Shown one piece after another: positions 15,560 to 24,036 of a stretch of 64,000 nt of DNA. The position numbers and the translations under genes are program-made. Origin of the DNA: Microbacterium trichothecenolyticum (GTDB lineage Bacteria > Actinomycetota > Actinomycetes > Actinomycetales > Microbacteriaceae); the NCBI RefSeq assembly GCF_030818955.1, contig NZ_JAUTBF010000001.1:2418001-2482000 (forward strand), read 5' to 3'. Under the pieces are notes generated by a model. It saw only the letters and a list, made by a program, of their open reading frames with translations. It was not told the origin of the DNA and did no database searches. How positions within the stretch are numbered: position 1 is the first letter of the stretch; every line of letters begins with the position of its first letter.

Positions 15560-16495
15560 GTGCTCTCGGTCATCGGACGCCGTCTCGCGATCGCCGTCCC
15601 CCTCGTGCTCCTCGTCTCACTGCTGACGTTCCTGCTCGTCCCGCTGATCCCCGGCGACCCCGCCGCGACGATCCTGGGCAACACCGCCACCCCCGCACAG
15701 CTCGCATCGCTGCGCGACGCGCTGGGCCTGGACCGCCCGCTTCTCGAGCGCTACCTCGACTGGCTCACCGCGGCGCTGCGAGGCGACTTCGGCACCAGCT
15801 TCTACGACCACTCCCCCGTGCTGGACACCATCGCCGCCCGCATCCCGGTCACGCTGAGCCTCACGCTCGCCGCGACCCTGCTGTCGCTGATCGTCGGCGT
15901 GGGGATGGGGGTGCTCGCCGCGGTCCGTGGCGGCATCGTCGACCGCGCCGTGCAGCTGGTGTCGGTCGTCGGCATGGCGCTGCCCAACTTCTGGCTCGCC
16001 CTCGTCCTCGTGCTCTGCCTGGCGATCTGGGTGCCGATCTTCCTCCCGTCGGGCTACATCCCGTTCGAGGATGACCCCAACGGCTGGTTGCGCAGTCTGA
16101 CGCTGCCGACGATCGCGCTCGGGCTCGCCTCGGCGACCGCGATCGCCCTGCAGACCCGCGCCAGCCTCACCGATCTCGCACGGCGCGACTTCGTCCGCAT
16201 CCTGCGCGCGAAAGGCGTGTCGCGCACGTCGATCATCACGAAGCACCTGCTGCGCAACGCCTCGGGCCCCGTCCTGACGGTGACCGGCCTGCAGTTCGTC
16301 GGCATGCTGGGCGGCGCGGTCGTGATCGAGCAGGTGTTCGCGCTCCCCGGGCTCGGCAGCCTCATCTTCGCCTCCGTGTCGAAACTCGACGTTCCTCTCA
16401 TGCAGGGGGTCGTTGTCGTCATGACCCTGCTCGTGGTCGCCGTGAACCTCCTCACCGACCTCGTCTCCGCCTGGCTCAACCCGAAACTGAGGTGA
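15560..16495 (+). CDS. ABC importer permease, DppB type
   Basis: A 311-residue inner-membrane protein with six expected TM segments. It carries the DppB N-terminal pattern (LIPGDPAATILGNTATPAQLASLRDALGLDRPLLERYLDWL) and the EAA loop (DFVRILRAKGVSRTSIITKHLLRNASGPVLT). GTG 15560 follows GGAAGGAG. It pairs with the permease half of the next gene to form the channel. Confidence 0.9.
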   Translation: MLSVIGRRLAIAVPLVLLVSLLTFLLVPLIPGDPAATILGNTATPAQLASLRDALGLDRPLLERYLDWLTAALRGDFGTSFYDHSPVLDTIAARIPVTLSLTLAATLLSLIVGVGMGVLAAVRGGIVDRAVQLVSVVGMALPNFWLALVLVLCLAIWVPIFLPSGYIPFEDDPNGWLRSLTLPTIALGLASATAIALQTRASLTDLARRDFVRILRAKGVSRTSIITKHLLRNASGPVLTVTGLQFVGMLGGAVVIEQVFALPGLGSLIFASVSKLDVPLMQGVVVVMTLLVVAVNLLTDLVSAWLNPKLR

Positions 16496-16497
16496 CC

Positions 16498-18252
16498 ATG
16501 TCCACCGCCCTCTCCCCCGCGCCCGCGGTCCCCACCGTCCGGACCCGCCGCGCCCGCCCGCGAATCTCGGTTCCGCTGGTCCTGGCACTCCTGTGGATCG
16601 CGATCGTCGTGATCGGCGCGATCGCCGCGCCCCTGCTCACCCCCTACGACCCGGTCAAGCAGGACCTGGCGAACACGCTCTCCCTCCCGACCGCCGCGCA
16701 TCCGCTCGGAACCGACGGCCTGGGGCGCGACATCCTCAGCCGCCTGCTCCACGGCGGCCAGGTGAGCCTGCTCGGCGCCCTGCTCGCTCTCGTGGTCGCC
16801 TTCGTCATCGGCGTGCCCGCGGGGCTCACGGCCGGCTACTTCCGCGGGGGCCGCTGGGATGCCGTCTCGGCACGCATCATCGACCTGCTGCAGAGCGTGC
16901 CGGTCATCGTCATCCTGCTCACGATCCTCGCCGTGACCGGGAAGAACGTGTACACGGCCATGGCGGTGTTCGGCCTGATCGTCTCGCCGGTGTTCTTCCG
17001 ACTCGCCCGCGACGGCGCCGCCGCCACGAGCGCGGAGCTGTACGTCGACGCCGCGAAGGTCTACGGGCTCCGCTCGCCCCGGATCATCGCGCGCCACGTG
17101 CTGCCGAACGTTCGCAACCCCCTGATCGTCCAGGCCACGATCGTGCTGAGCCTCGCGCTGCTCACGCAGGCGGGCCTCAGCTACCTCGGGCTCGCGAGCC
17201 CTCCCCCGGCACCGAGCTGGGGCGGGTCCGTGGCCGACGCGAACACCTACATCAACCAGCAGCCGTGGATGCTCGTCCCCTCCGGTCTCGTCCTGGTGCT
17301 GACCATCCTCGCGTTCACCGTCGTCGGCGACGCGGTGCGGGATGCCATTCCCGGCAACGCCGGCACCGGGCGGGGCGTGATGGTCGCACGGACCCCTCTC
17401 CCCGCCGACGCGACCCCGGTGGACCAGCGGGGCGCGATGCTGTCCGTCCTCGGGCTCTCCGCGGCCGCCGGCGCGACGCCCCTGCTCACCGACGTGTCGT
17501 TCGAGCTGCGGCGCGGCGAGATCCTCGCCCTGGTCGGCGAGTCCGGCTCCGGCAAGACGATGACCGCCATGTCGATCATCGGTCTGCTGCCGACCGGCGT
17601 CGAGGCGACCGCGGGGCGCATCGTGCTCGACGGCGACGACCTGCTCACTCTCCCCGAGAGCGAGCTGCGCCACGTCCGCGGCCGTCGCATCGCGTACATC
17701 GGCCAGGAGCCGATGGTGAGCCTGGACCCGGCGTTCTCCGTCGCGCACCAGATCGACGAGTCGCTGCGACTGCACCGCACGCTCGACCGCCGCGCCCGCC
17801 GGGACGAGGTGCGCCGGCTCCTCGCGCAGGTGAAGATCGCCGACGTCGAGCGCGTCGCACGCTCGTTCCCGCACGAGCTCTCGGGTGGGATGGCACAGCG
17901 CGTCTGCATCGCGATGGCCCTGGCCGCCGAGCCCGAGCTGCTGATCGCCGACGAGCCGACCACGGCGCTGGACGTCACCGTCCAGGCCGACATCCTCGAG
18001 CTGCTGCGCGAGCTGTGCCGGGAACGGACGATGGCGATGATCATCGTCACGCACGACTTCGGGGTCGTCGCCGACGTCGCGGACCGCGCGATCGTGATGC
18101 TGCACGGGCGGATCATCGAGAACGCCGCCGTCGAGGAGCTCTTCGATCACCCGAGCCACGAATACACCGCAGGTCTGCTCGCGGCGAACCCCGCGATGCG
18201 CGGCGACGAACACGCCGTCTGGTATGCCGATGAGGAGGCGAGCACCCGATGA
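16498..18252 (+). CDS. Fused ABC permease (DppC type) and ATPase (DppD type)
   Basis: A single 584-residue chain. Residues 1 to about 290 are a DppC permease (LLTPYDPVKQDL, PLGTDGLGRDILSRLLHGG, EAA loop ELYVDAAKVYGLRSPRIIARHVLPNVRNPL). From about 310 it is a nucleotide-binding domain with Walker A GESGSGKT, signature LSGGMAQRV, Walker B LLIADEPTTALD and H-loop THDF. The join is clean, without stop or frameshift, and overlaps the next ATPase gene by ATGA. ATG 16498 is preferred over GTG 16492 because GAGGTG lies just upstream. Permease-ATPase fusions of this kind occur in other actinobacteria. Confidence 0.9.
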   Translation: MSTALSPAPAVPTVRTRRARPRISVPLVLALLWIAIVVIGAIAAPLLTPYDPVKQDLANTLSLPTAAHPLGTDGLGRDILSRLLHGGQVSLLGALLALVVAFVIGVPAGLTAGYFRGGRWDAVSARIIDLLQSVPVIVILLTILAVTGKNVYTAMAVFGLIVSPVFFRLARDGAAATSAELYVDAAKVYGLRSPRIIARHVLPNVRNPLIVQATIVLSLALLTQAGLSYLGLASPPPAPSWGGSVADANTYINQQPWMLVPSGLVLVLTILAFTVVGDAVRDAIPGNAGTGRGVMVARTPLPADATPVDQRGAMLSVLGLSAAAGATPLLTDVSFELRRGEILALVGESGSGKTMTAMSIIGLLPTGVEATAGRIVLDGDDLLTLPESELRHVRGRRIAYIGQEPMVSLDPAFSVAHQIDESLRLHRTLDRRARRDEVRRLLAQVKIADVERVARSFPHELSGGMAQRVCIAMALAAEPELLIADEPTTALDVTVQADILELLRELCRERTMAMIIVTHDFGVVADVADRAIVMLHGRIIENAAVEELFDHPSHEYTAGLLAANPAMRGDEHAVWYADEEASTR

Positions 18253-19109
18253 TGACCACCACGACACCCGCGCCCGCGACCGACGGGACGCTGCGCGTAA
18301 GCGACCTGCGCGTCACCTACCGCAAGCGCGGTCTGTTCACCCCGGCGTACACCGCGATCGACGGCGTCTCGTTCGAGCTGAAGCCCGGACGCACGCTCGG
18401 CCTCGTCGGCGAATCCGGCTCCGGCAAGAGCACCATCGGACGCGCGATCCTGGGCCTCACCCGCGTGGCCGGGGGACACATCTCCTACGACGGGCGCGAC
18501 ATCACGCACCTGCCGCTCGCCCGTCGACGCGAGGTGAGCACGCAGATCCAGGTCGTCTTCCAGGACCCCTACAGCTCGCTGAACCCCTCCCTGACGGTGG
18601 GCGACATCCTCACCGAACCGCTGCTGGCGCTTCGCCGGATGACGCGGGCCGAGGCGGACGGCATCGTCCGCGGCCTCCTCGACCGCGTCTCCCTGCCCGC
18701 AAACGCCGTCGACCGCTACCCGCGGGAGTTCTCGGGCGGACAGCGCCAACGCATCGCGATCGCCCGCGCTCTCGCCGTGTCGCCGCGACTCGTCGTCTGC
18801 GATGAGCCCACGAGCGCGCTGGATCTCACGACGCAGGCGCAGGTGCTCGACCTCATGGCGGAGCTGCAGCGCGACCTCGGCGTCAGCTATCTGTTCATCT
18901 CGCACGACCTCGCCGTCGTGCGCCAGGTCTCGCACGAGGTCGCCGTGCTCAACAAGGGCCGGATCGTGGAGTTCGGCCCCACCCGCACCGTGACCGAGAC
19001 GCCGGCCGACGACTACACGCGTCTGCTGCTCGCCGCCGCTCCCGTCCCCGACCCTCGCCTGCAGCAGGAGAGGCGCCTCGCCCGCCGCGCCCTGCTGGCC
19101 GGCGCCTGA
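18249..19109 (+). CDS. ABC importer ATPase, DppF type
   Basis: A 286-residue ATPase with Walker A GESGSGKST, signature FSGGQRQRIAIARAL, Walker B LVVCDEPTSALD and H-loop ISHDL. The C-terminal extension is short compared with usual OppF proteins. It is the second nucleotide-binding subunit beside the fused ATPase at 16498-18252; the two genes overlap by four bases. Confidence 0.9.
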   Translation: MMTTTTPAPATDGTLRVSDLRVTYRKRGLFTPAYTAIDGVSFELKPGRTLGLVGESGSGKSTIGRAILGLTRVAGGHISYDGRDITHLPLARRREVSTQIQVVFQDPYSSLNPSLTVGDILTEPLLALRRMTRAEADGIVRGLLDRVSLPANAVDRYPREFSGGQRQRIAIARALAVSPRLVVCDEPTSALDLTTQAQVLDLMAELQRDLGVSYLFISHDLAVVRQVSHEVAVLNKGRIVEFGPTRTVTETPADDYTRLLLAAAPVPDPRLQQERRLARRALLAGA

Positions 19110-19129
19110 CCGTCCCCGAAGGAGCCCCC

Positions 19130-20020
19130 ATGGCCCAGATCACTCTCGCCGCCGTGCAGTCCGAGCCGGTGTGGTTCGACCTCGACGGCACGACCGACAA
19201 GACCGTCGCCCTGATCGCCGAGGCGGCCGCCCACGGCGCGCGTGTCATCGCGTTCCCCGAGACCTGGCTGCCGGGCTACCCCAGCTTCATGTGGTTCGGC
19301 GACGAGGACTACCGCGCGCCGTTCCGACAGCGCTACCTCGAGAACTCGCTCGTGGCGGGCAGCGCGCAGCATCGGCGGATCGAGGCGGCGGCGCGAGAGG
19401 GGCGCATCACCGTCGTCCTCGGTCTGAGCGAACGCGTGGGCGACGAGCTCTACATGGCGCAATACGTCATCAGCGACGACGGCATCACCACCATGAAGCG
19501 GCGGAAGCTGAAGCCGTCCGCGGTCGAGTGGGACATCTTCGCCTCCGGATCCGGTGCCGATCTCGAGGTCGTCGACAGCTCCATCGGCCGCATCGGTGCC
19601 CTCAACTGCTCCGAGAACCGCCGTCCGCTCCTCCGACACGCCCTGTTGTCGCAGAACGAGCAACTCCATGTGGCCTCGTGGCCCCACTTCGGGCTCTATC
19701 CCGGGTTCGTCCCGATGAGCGCCGAGGCGAGCATGGCCGCGAGCTCGCAGTACGCCGCCGAGGGCGGTGTCGTGACCCTCGCCCCGACCATCGTGGCCGG
19801 CGCCGCCTACCTCGAGCTGCTCGAGCTCCCGGAGGGCGAGCGCGATCGCATTCTCAGCGGCGGCGGTTCCACGCGCATCTTCGGACCTTTCGGTGAGAGC
19901 ATCGCCGAGCCGCTCGCCCCCGAGGTCGACGGCATCCTGTACGCCACCGTGGACGAGTCCCTTCTCCGTCGCGACCAGGAGTACGACGCGGACCCGACCT
20001 CCATCGTCAAACCGTGGTGA
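19130..20020 (+). CDS. Nitrilase-superfamily hydrolase (nitrilase branch)
   Basis: A 296-residue member with the catalytic Glu44 (AFPETWLPGYPSFMWFG), Lys126 (MKRRKLKPSAVEW) and Cys160 (GRIGALNCSENRRPLLRHALL). The ETWLPGYP and HVASWP motifs place it in the true nitrilase branch, which turns nitriles into acids plus ammonia. The residue after the nucleophile is Ser instead of the usual Trp (CSE rather than CWE), and the C-terminus is shorter than in typical nitrilases. GAAGGAG precedes ATG 19130. It stands 20 bases after the ABC ATPase, so its substrate probably enters by that importer. Confidence 0.85.
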   Translation: MAQITLAAVQSEPVWFDLDGTTDKTVALIAEAAAHGARVIAFPETWLPGYPSFMWFGDEDYRAPFRQRYLENSLVAGSAQHRRIEAAAREGRITVVLGLSERVGDELYMAQYVISDDGITTMKRRKLKPSAVEWDIFASGSGADLEVVDSSIGRIGALNCSENRRPLLRHALLSQNEQLHVASWPHFGLYPGFVPMSAEASMAASSQYAAEGGVVTLAPTIVAGAAYLELLELPEGERDRILSGGGSTRIFGPFGESIAEPLAPEVDGILYATVDESLLRRDQEYDADPTSIVKPW

Positions 20021-21261
20021 GCGCCCTCGCGGGGGGAGAGGATGCCGCCCGGCCCGGCCGTTCGCCGATCGCGAGCTTCGCCTTCCCCGCGTTCCGCGCC
20101 TACGCGGCGAGTGCGCAGCTCGCGTTCATCGGCTCGTGGATGCTGGGCACGTCGCAGAGTCTGCTCGTGCTCGACCTCAGCGGCGGGAGCGGCGCGGTGC
20201 TCGGCATCACCGCGGCCATCCAGTTCGTCCCGCTCCTGGTCCTCGGCCCCGTGATCGGCGTGCTCGCCGACCGGTGGGGACCGCGTCGCCTGCTCATCGC
20301 CGGGGAAAGCACGATGGCCCTGGTCGGGCTCGCGCAGGCGACGTCGCTCCTGCTGGGGGTCATGACCCTTCCCCTCGCCCTCGTCCTGGCCGCGGTGTAC
20401 GGCCTCGGTTCCGCGCTCGAGAGCGCGATGCGGCCCACGGTCATCACCGAGATCGTGCCGGCCCGTGTGCTCTCGAACGCCGTCGGGCTCAACACCCTGT
20501 TCTTCCAGCTCGGCCGGCTGATCGGCCCGAGCGCCGCGGGGTTCCTCATCGCGGGATTCGGGAACGGCCCGTCGTTCGTCGTCGGCGCCGCCGCCCTGGG
20601 CGTCTTCGCTCTCGTGCTGACCCGGCTGCCCCGCCGGCGCGACGGCCAGCCCGACGGCGACGAGGCCGTTCCCGCGGGGATGGGGCACGCGGTGCGCTTC
20701 GTCTTCACCGAACCGCGCCTGCGCCTCGTCTTCGCGCTCACCGCCGTGGCGGGACTCATCTCCCCCAACATCCTGTCGATCGCGACCCTGGCCGCAACGC
20801 AGGACTTCTCCGCGGGAGCGACCGGCGTCGGGCTGCTCGGGTCGGCACTCGCGGTCGGCACCATCGCGGGGGCTGCCCTGACGGCGGTCCTCGGTCGGGT
20901 CACTCCCCGCTCGATCGCCGCTGCCGCCATCGGCGTCTGCCTGCTCACCGCGGCCACCGGTGCGCTGCCGACCTTCCCCCTGTACGCGGTCGGCCTCGTC
21001 CCGGCGGGAATCGCCTCCATGCTGCTGATGGCGCAGGGCGCCGCCTTCGTGCAGCTGGTCACCCCGCACGCGCTGCGCGGCCGCGTCAACGCGCTGTTCG
21101 CGATGGTCACGCTCTGCGGCATCCCTCTCGGCTCTCCCGTCCTCGGGATCCTCGCGGATGCCGTGGGGGCGCGATCCGCCTCGATCATCGCCGGAGGGGC
21201 CGTCGCCGTCGCGCTCGGCGTCGTCCTCCTCGCGCTGCGCGGCGGATTGCGACGCCCGTGA
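20017..21261 (+). CDS. MFS transporter (EntS/MFS_3-like, 12 TM)
   Basis: A 414-residue polytopic membrane protein: FPAFRAYAASAQLAFIGSWMLGTSQSLLVLDL at the start, motif A GVLADRWGPRRLLIAG, and LRGRVNALFAMVTLCGIPLGSPVLGILAD in the second half. GTG 20017 overlaps the nitrilase stop (GTGA); GTG 20014 is an alternative. It probably exports a product or toxic intermediate of the amidase/nitrilase pathway. Confidence 0.85.
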   Translation: MSALAGGEDAARPGRSPIASFAFPAFRAYAASAQLAFIGSWMLGTSQSLLVLDLSGGSGAVLGITAAIQFVPLLVLGPVIGVLADRWGPRRLLIAGESTMALVGLAQATSLLLGVMTLPLALVLAAVYGLGSALESAMRPTVITEIVPARVLSNAVGLNTLFFQLGRLIGPSAAGFLIAGFGNGPSFVVGAAALGVFALVLTRLPRRRDGQPDGDEAVPAGMGHAVRFVFTEPRLRLVFALTAVAGLISPNILSIATLAATQDFSAGATGVGLLGSALAVGTIAGAALTAVLGRVTPRSIAAAAIGVCLLTAATGALPTFPLYAVGLVPAGIASMLLMAQGAAFVQLVTPHALRGRVNALFAMVTLCGIPLGSPVLGILADAVGARSASIIAGGAVAVALGVVLLALRGGLRRP

Positions 21262-21288
21262 CGCCGGCGGCGCCCCGGTCGGCGGATC

Positions 21289-21453
21289 TCAGCGCGTGCC
21301 CTCCTCCCGGTCCGACGTCTCCGCGGCGAACGCCCGCACGGCATCCTCCAGCACCGTGAAGAACCGCCGGCGGCCCGCGGTCGGAGCGGTCCGCGCGCAT
21401 CGACCGGCGGGCAGCGCTGCGCGCTGACGTGCGACCGAGGGACGCAACAACAC
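21289..21453 (-). CDS. Possible small ORF or gene remnant
   Basis: A 54-codon minus-strand frame starting at GTG 21453 ends RRRFFTVLEDAVRAFAAETSDREEGTR. The last 25 codons show the strong G/C third-position bias of the neighbours; the first half is Arg/Ala-rich and unconvincing. No ribosome site is visible. It could be the tail of a decayed gene after the Nit1C-linked operon. Confidence 0.2.
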   Translation of the reverse strand: MLLRPSVARQRAALPAGRCARTAPTAGRRRFFTVLEDAVRAFAAETSDREEGTR

Positions 21454-21481
21454 ACGAGGAGCGCCACGCCTCCCGTGCCGC

Positions 21482-22912
21482 TCAGCCGACGAACCGCTCC
21501 GCCAGAGCCGACCGCCGCACCTTCCCGGCGTCGTTGCGCAGCGGCGTGGTCGACACGTGCAGCGCGACGGGCGCGCGACGACCCAGGTGCGCCCGGGCGT
21601 GGGCCATCACCGACGCGGATGCCGCTGGGTCGGTGAGCCGGACGGCGGCGTGCACCACCTGGCCCAGCTCGTCGTCGGCGACGCCGAAGGCGACGGCTTC
21701 CGCCACGGCGGGATGCTCTTCGAGCGCCGCCTCGATGACGGCGGGGGCGATCTTGTCACCCCCGCGGTTGATCATGTCGTCGGACCGGTCGTGCAGGAAG
21801 AGGTAGCCGTCGGCATCCACGTGTCCGACGTCGCCGAGGGTGTCCCAACCCTCGGCGTCGCGGCGCGAGCTCGCGCCCACGTAGGCGTAGGCGGGGGCGG
21901 CGCCGCGCCGCATCCACACCAGTCCGCCCTCGCCCGTGGGCAGGTCGCGCCCGCTGTCGTCGCGGATACGGATCTCGGTGCCCCCGATCGGCCGCCCGAC
22001 GCTGCCCGGGCGCTCGAGCCAGTCGGTGCCCGTGATGCGGGTGAGACCGTTCGACTCGCTGCCGGCGTACACCTCGTCGACCCGCTCGGCGCCGATCCAG
22101 TCGAGGAAAGCGCGCTTCAGTGTTGGCGCGCACGGCGCCCCCATGTGCAGCACGCTCTCGATGCTCGCGACGCGCTCGGGCACCCGCGCTTCGGCGGGCA
22201 GACGCAGCAGCCGCGCCATCATCGCGGGAACCAGCAGACCCCACGTCGCCCGGTGCGTCTCGACGGCCGTGACCCACGCGGCGGGATCGAAGCGGTCCAG
22301 GATGACGAGACGGTGACCCGTCAGCAGGCCGCGGAACGCGTAGGTGAACACGGCGGAGTGCCACAGGGGTCCGGCGACGATCTGCGTCGCCCGGTGGGGC
22401 AGGAACTCCGCGACCGGGCGCGAGGGATCCAGGGTCGCGGGCGCGGCGGCGCGCACGATCTTGGGCCGTCCCGTCGAGCCCGAGGTCGCCGGGGCCTTCC
22501 AGCACGATGCCGCCGTATCCGGCAGCTCGCCGCCGCGCGGGGCCACGCGCGCTCCGGGCAGCCACGCGATCCCCGGCGACACGGGCCGCGACCCCACGGC
22601 GGCCGCGGGCACGGCCAGCGCCTCCAGGGCGCCGCGCTCCCCCGCGGTCAGCTCGGTCGACAGGGGCTGCGGCGTCGCGCCCGCCCGCCAGATCCCGAAG
22701 CAGGCGATGACGAAGTCACGCCCGTTGCGCAGCGACACCGCGACGAGGTCGTCGCGCCGCACCCCACGGCGGAGGAGTTCGTGCGCGAGCGCCGAGGCCG
22801 CGGCATCCAGCTCCCCCGCCGTCATCGCCCCGGCACTGTCCACGACGAGGGGCTCGTCGGGATCGGCCCGCGCGCGCTCAGCGAGGATCGCCGAGAATGT
22901 CTGCTCGGTCAT
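21482..22912 (-). CDS. AMP-forming acyl/aryl-CoA ligase-like enzyme
   Basis: A 476-residue ANL-superfamily adenylate-forming enzyme, complete through its core motifs: KAPATSGSTGRPKIVRA (phosphate loop), VYAGSESNGLTRITG, WDTLGDVGHVDADGYLFLHDRSDDMINRGGDKIAP and the C-terminal catalytic Lys in LRNDAGKVRR. It would activate a carboxylate with ATP and pass it to CoA or another nucleophile. ATG 22912 overlaps the glycosyltransferase stop (ATGA). It is the last gene of the Nit1C-type operon, which suggests that the nitrilase-side product, an acid, may be its substrate (inference). Confidence 0.85.
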   Translation of the reverse strand: MTEQTFSAILAERARADPDEPLVVDSAGAMTAGELDAAASALAHELLRRGVRRDDLVAVSLRNGRDFVIACFGIWRAGATPQPLSTELTAGERGALEALAVPAAAVGSRPVSPGIAWLPGARVAPRGGELPDTAASCWKAPATSGSTGRPKIVRAAAPATLDPSRPVAEFLPHRATQIVAGPLWHSAVFTYAFRGLLTGHRLVILDRFDPAAWVTAVETHRATWGLLVPAMMARLLRLPAEARVPERVASIESVLHMGAPCAPTLKRAFLDWIGAERVDEVYAGSESNGLTRITGTDWLERPGSVGRPIGGTEIRIRDDSGRDLPTGEGGLVWMRRGAAPAYAYVGASSRRDAEGWDTLGDVGHVDADGYLFLHDRSDDMINRGGDKIAPAVIEAALEEHPAVAEAVAFGVADDELGQVVHAAVRLTDPAASASVMAHARAHLGRRAPVALHVSTTPLRNDAGKVRRSALAERFVG

Positions 22913-24006
22913 CGCGCGCTCGCCAGCGGCACGCGGGCGTAGAACTCCTCGTGCGCTCGCGCGGCGCGATCCCACGTGTGGGCGCGGGCGAGCTCGACCC
23001 CGGCGGCCGCGTCGATCGACGCCCGTCCGCGCAGCACCGCGTCGAGCCGGGCGGCGATCTCGGATGGCGTCGACGCGTAAAGCACCGCGTCGCCGAACAC
23101 CTCGCGGATCACCGGCAGGTCTCGCGCGACCACCGGCGTGGCCGCGGCGAGCGCCTCCATCGCGGCGAGACCGAAGCCCTCCTTGGTCGAGACGAACGCG
23201 AGCGCCCGCGCCTCGGCGACCAGGGCCGGCAGCGCGGCGTCGTCGACCGGACCGAGGATGATCGGACGGATGCCGAGCTCGACGGCTCGCGCCTCGAACC
23301 GCGCGCGGTAGTCGCGGTAGTCGAACAGCGTCTCGCCGCCGCCGAAGACCAGGCGCAGGTCGGGGTGCGTTTCGCGCGTGAGGGCGTAGGCCTCGAGCAG
23401 GTCGATCGAGCCCTTCCGCGGCTCGATGCCCCCGAGGGCCAGCACGTACGCGCCGAGCTGACTCCTCCACTGAGCCCGGTCGTCATCGGCCGCGGCCGCG
23501 AACCGCTCGGCATCCACCCCGTTCGCGATCACCTCGGGCCGCACGCCGTAATCGCGCTCGACCTCGCGCGCGACGGCCCGCGAGACGCACAGTCGCGCGA
23601 CCGGTTCGACGACCGCACGGTCGTGGCAGGCCACGAGCTGCGGCGTCGTGAAGGTGTCGAGGTGGTGGATCGTGCGGACGACCGGGATGCCGCGACGAAG
23701 CGCCGCGTTCGCCGAGATGCAGTCCTGCGCGTGGACGATCTCGGCATCCGGGTCCAGCGCCGCGGCCATCAGCTCGATCGAGCGCTCGATGCGTTCCCCC
23801 ACGCCCTCGCCGTCGCGCGGGGGGAAGGGCACGACGCGCACGCGGACGCGCGGGTCGACCGGACGGAAGAACGCGGTGTCGTCGCCGCGCCCCAGCGTCC
23901 ACACCTCTACGTCGTGCCCGCGCGCGGCCAGCGCCTCGGCGAGCGCGAGGGTGTGCACGACCCCGCCGCGGGGTTTGGTGGAGTAGGTCAGCTGCGCGAT
24001 GCGCAT
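22909..24006 (-). CDS. Glycosyltransferase, MSMEG_0565-like (GT4)
   Basis: A 365-residue GT-B enzyme: RIAQLTYSTKPRGGVVHTLALAEALAARGHDVEVWTLGR at the N-terminus, LGGIEPRKGSIDLLEAY, and the nucleotide-sugar motif STKEGFGLAAMEALAAATPVVARDLPVIREVFGDA. The start matches the group known from Nit1C-type clusters of mycobacteria (MSMEG_0565 family), which fits its neighbours. GGAAAGGAC precedes ATG 24006. It probably attaches a sugar to the cluster's small-molecule product; donor and acceptor are unknown. Confidence 0.85.
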   Translation of the reverse strand: MRIAQLTYSTKPRGGVVHTLALAEALAARGHDVEVWTLGRGDDTAFFRPVDPRVRVRVVPFPPRDGEGVGERIERSIELMAAALDPDAEIVHAQDCISANAALRRGIPVVRTIHHLDTFTTPQLVACHDRAVVEPVARLCVSRAVAREVERDYGVRPEVIANGVDAERFAAAADDDRAQWRSQLGAYVLALGGIEPRKGSIDLLEAYALTRETHPDLRLVFGGGETLFDYRDYRARFEARAVELGIRPIILGPVDDAALPALVAEARALAFVSTKEGFGLAAMEALAAATPVVARDLPVIREVFGDAVLYASTPSEIAARLDAVLRGRASIDAAAGVELARAHTWDRAARAHEEFYARVPLASAR

Positions 24007-24036
24007 GGGTCGTCCTTTCCGCGGCGAGCACGGGGT

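Noticed and set aside
16498..18252. Permease-ATPase join as a frameshift or assembly error
   Set aside because: Reading frame, codon bias and both domains are intact through the junction, and such fusions exist in other actinobacteria.
16054..18267. Minus-strand open frame of over 700 codons
   Set aside because: Antisense to two ABC permease genes and an ATPase whose motifs are intact on the plus strand.
22913..23470. Extension of the AMP-ligase frame upstream of 22912
   Set aside because: The extra stretch is an out-of-frame reading of the glycosyltransferase gene; ATG 22912 with its ATGA overlap fits the family N-terminus.
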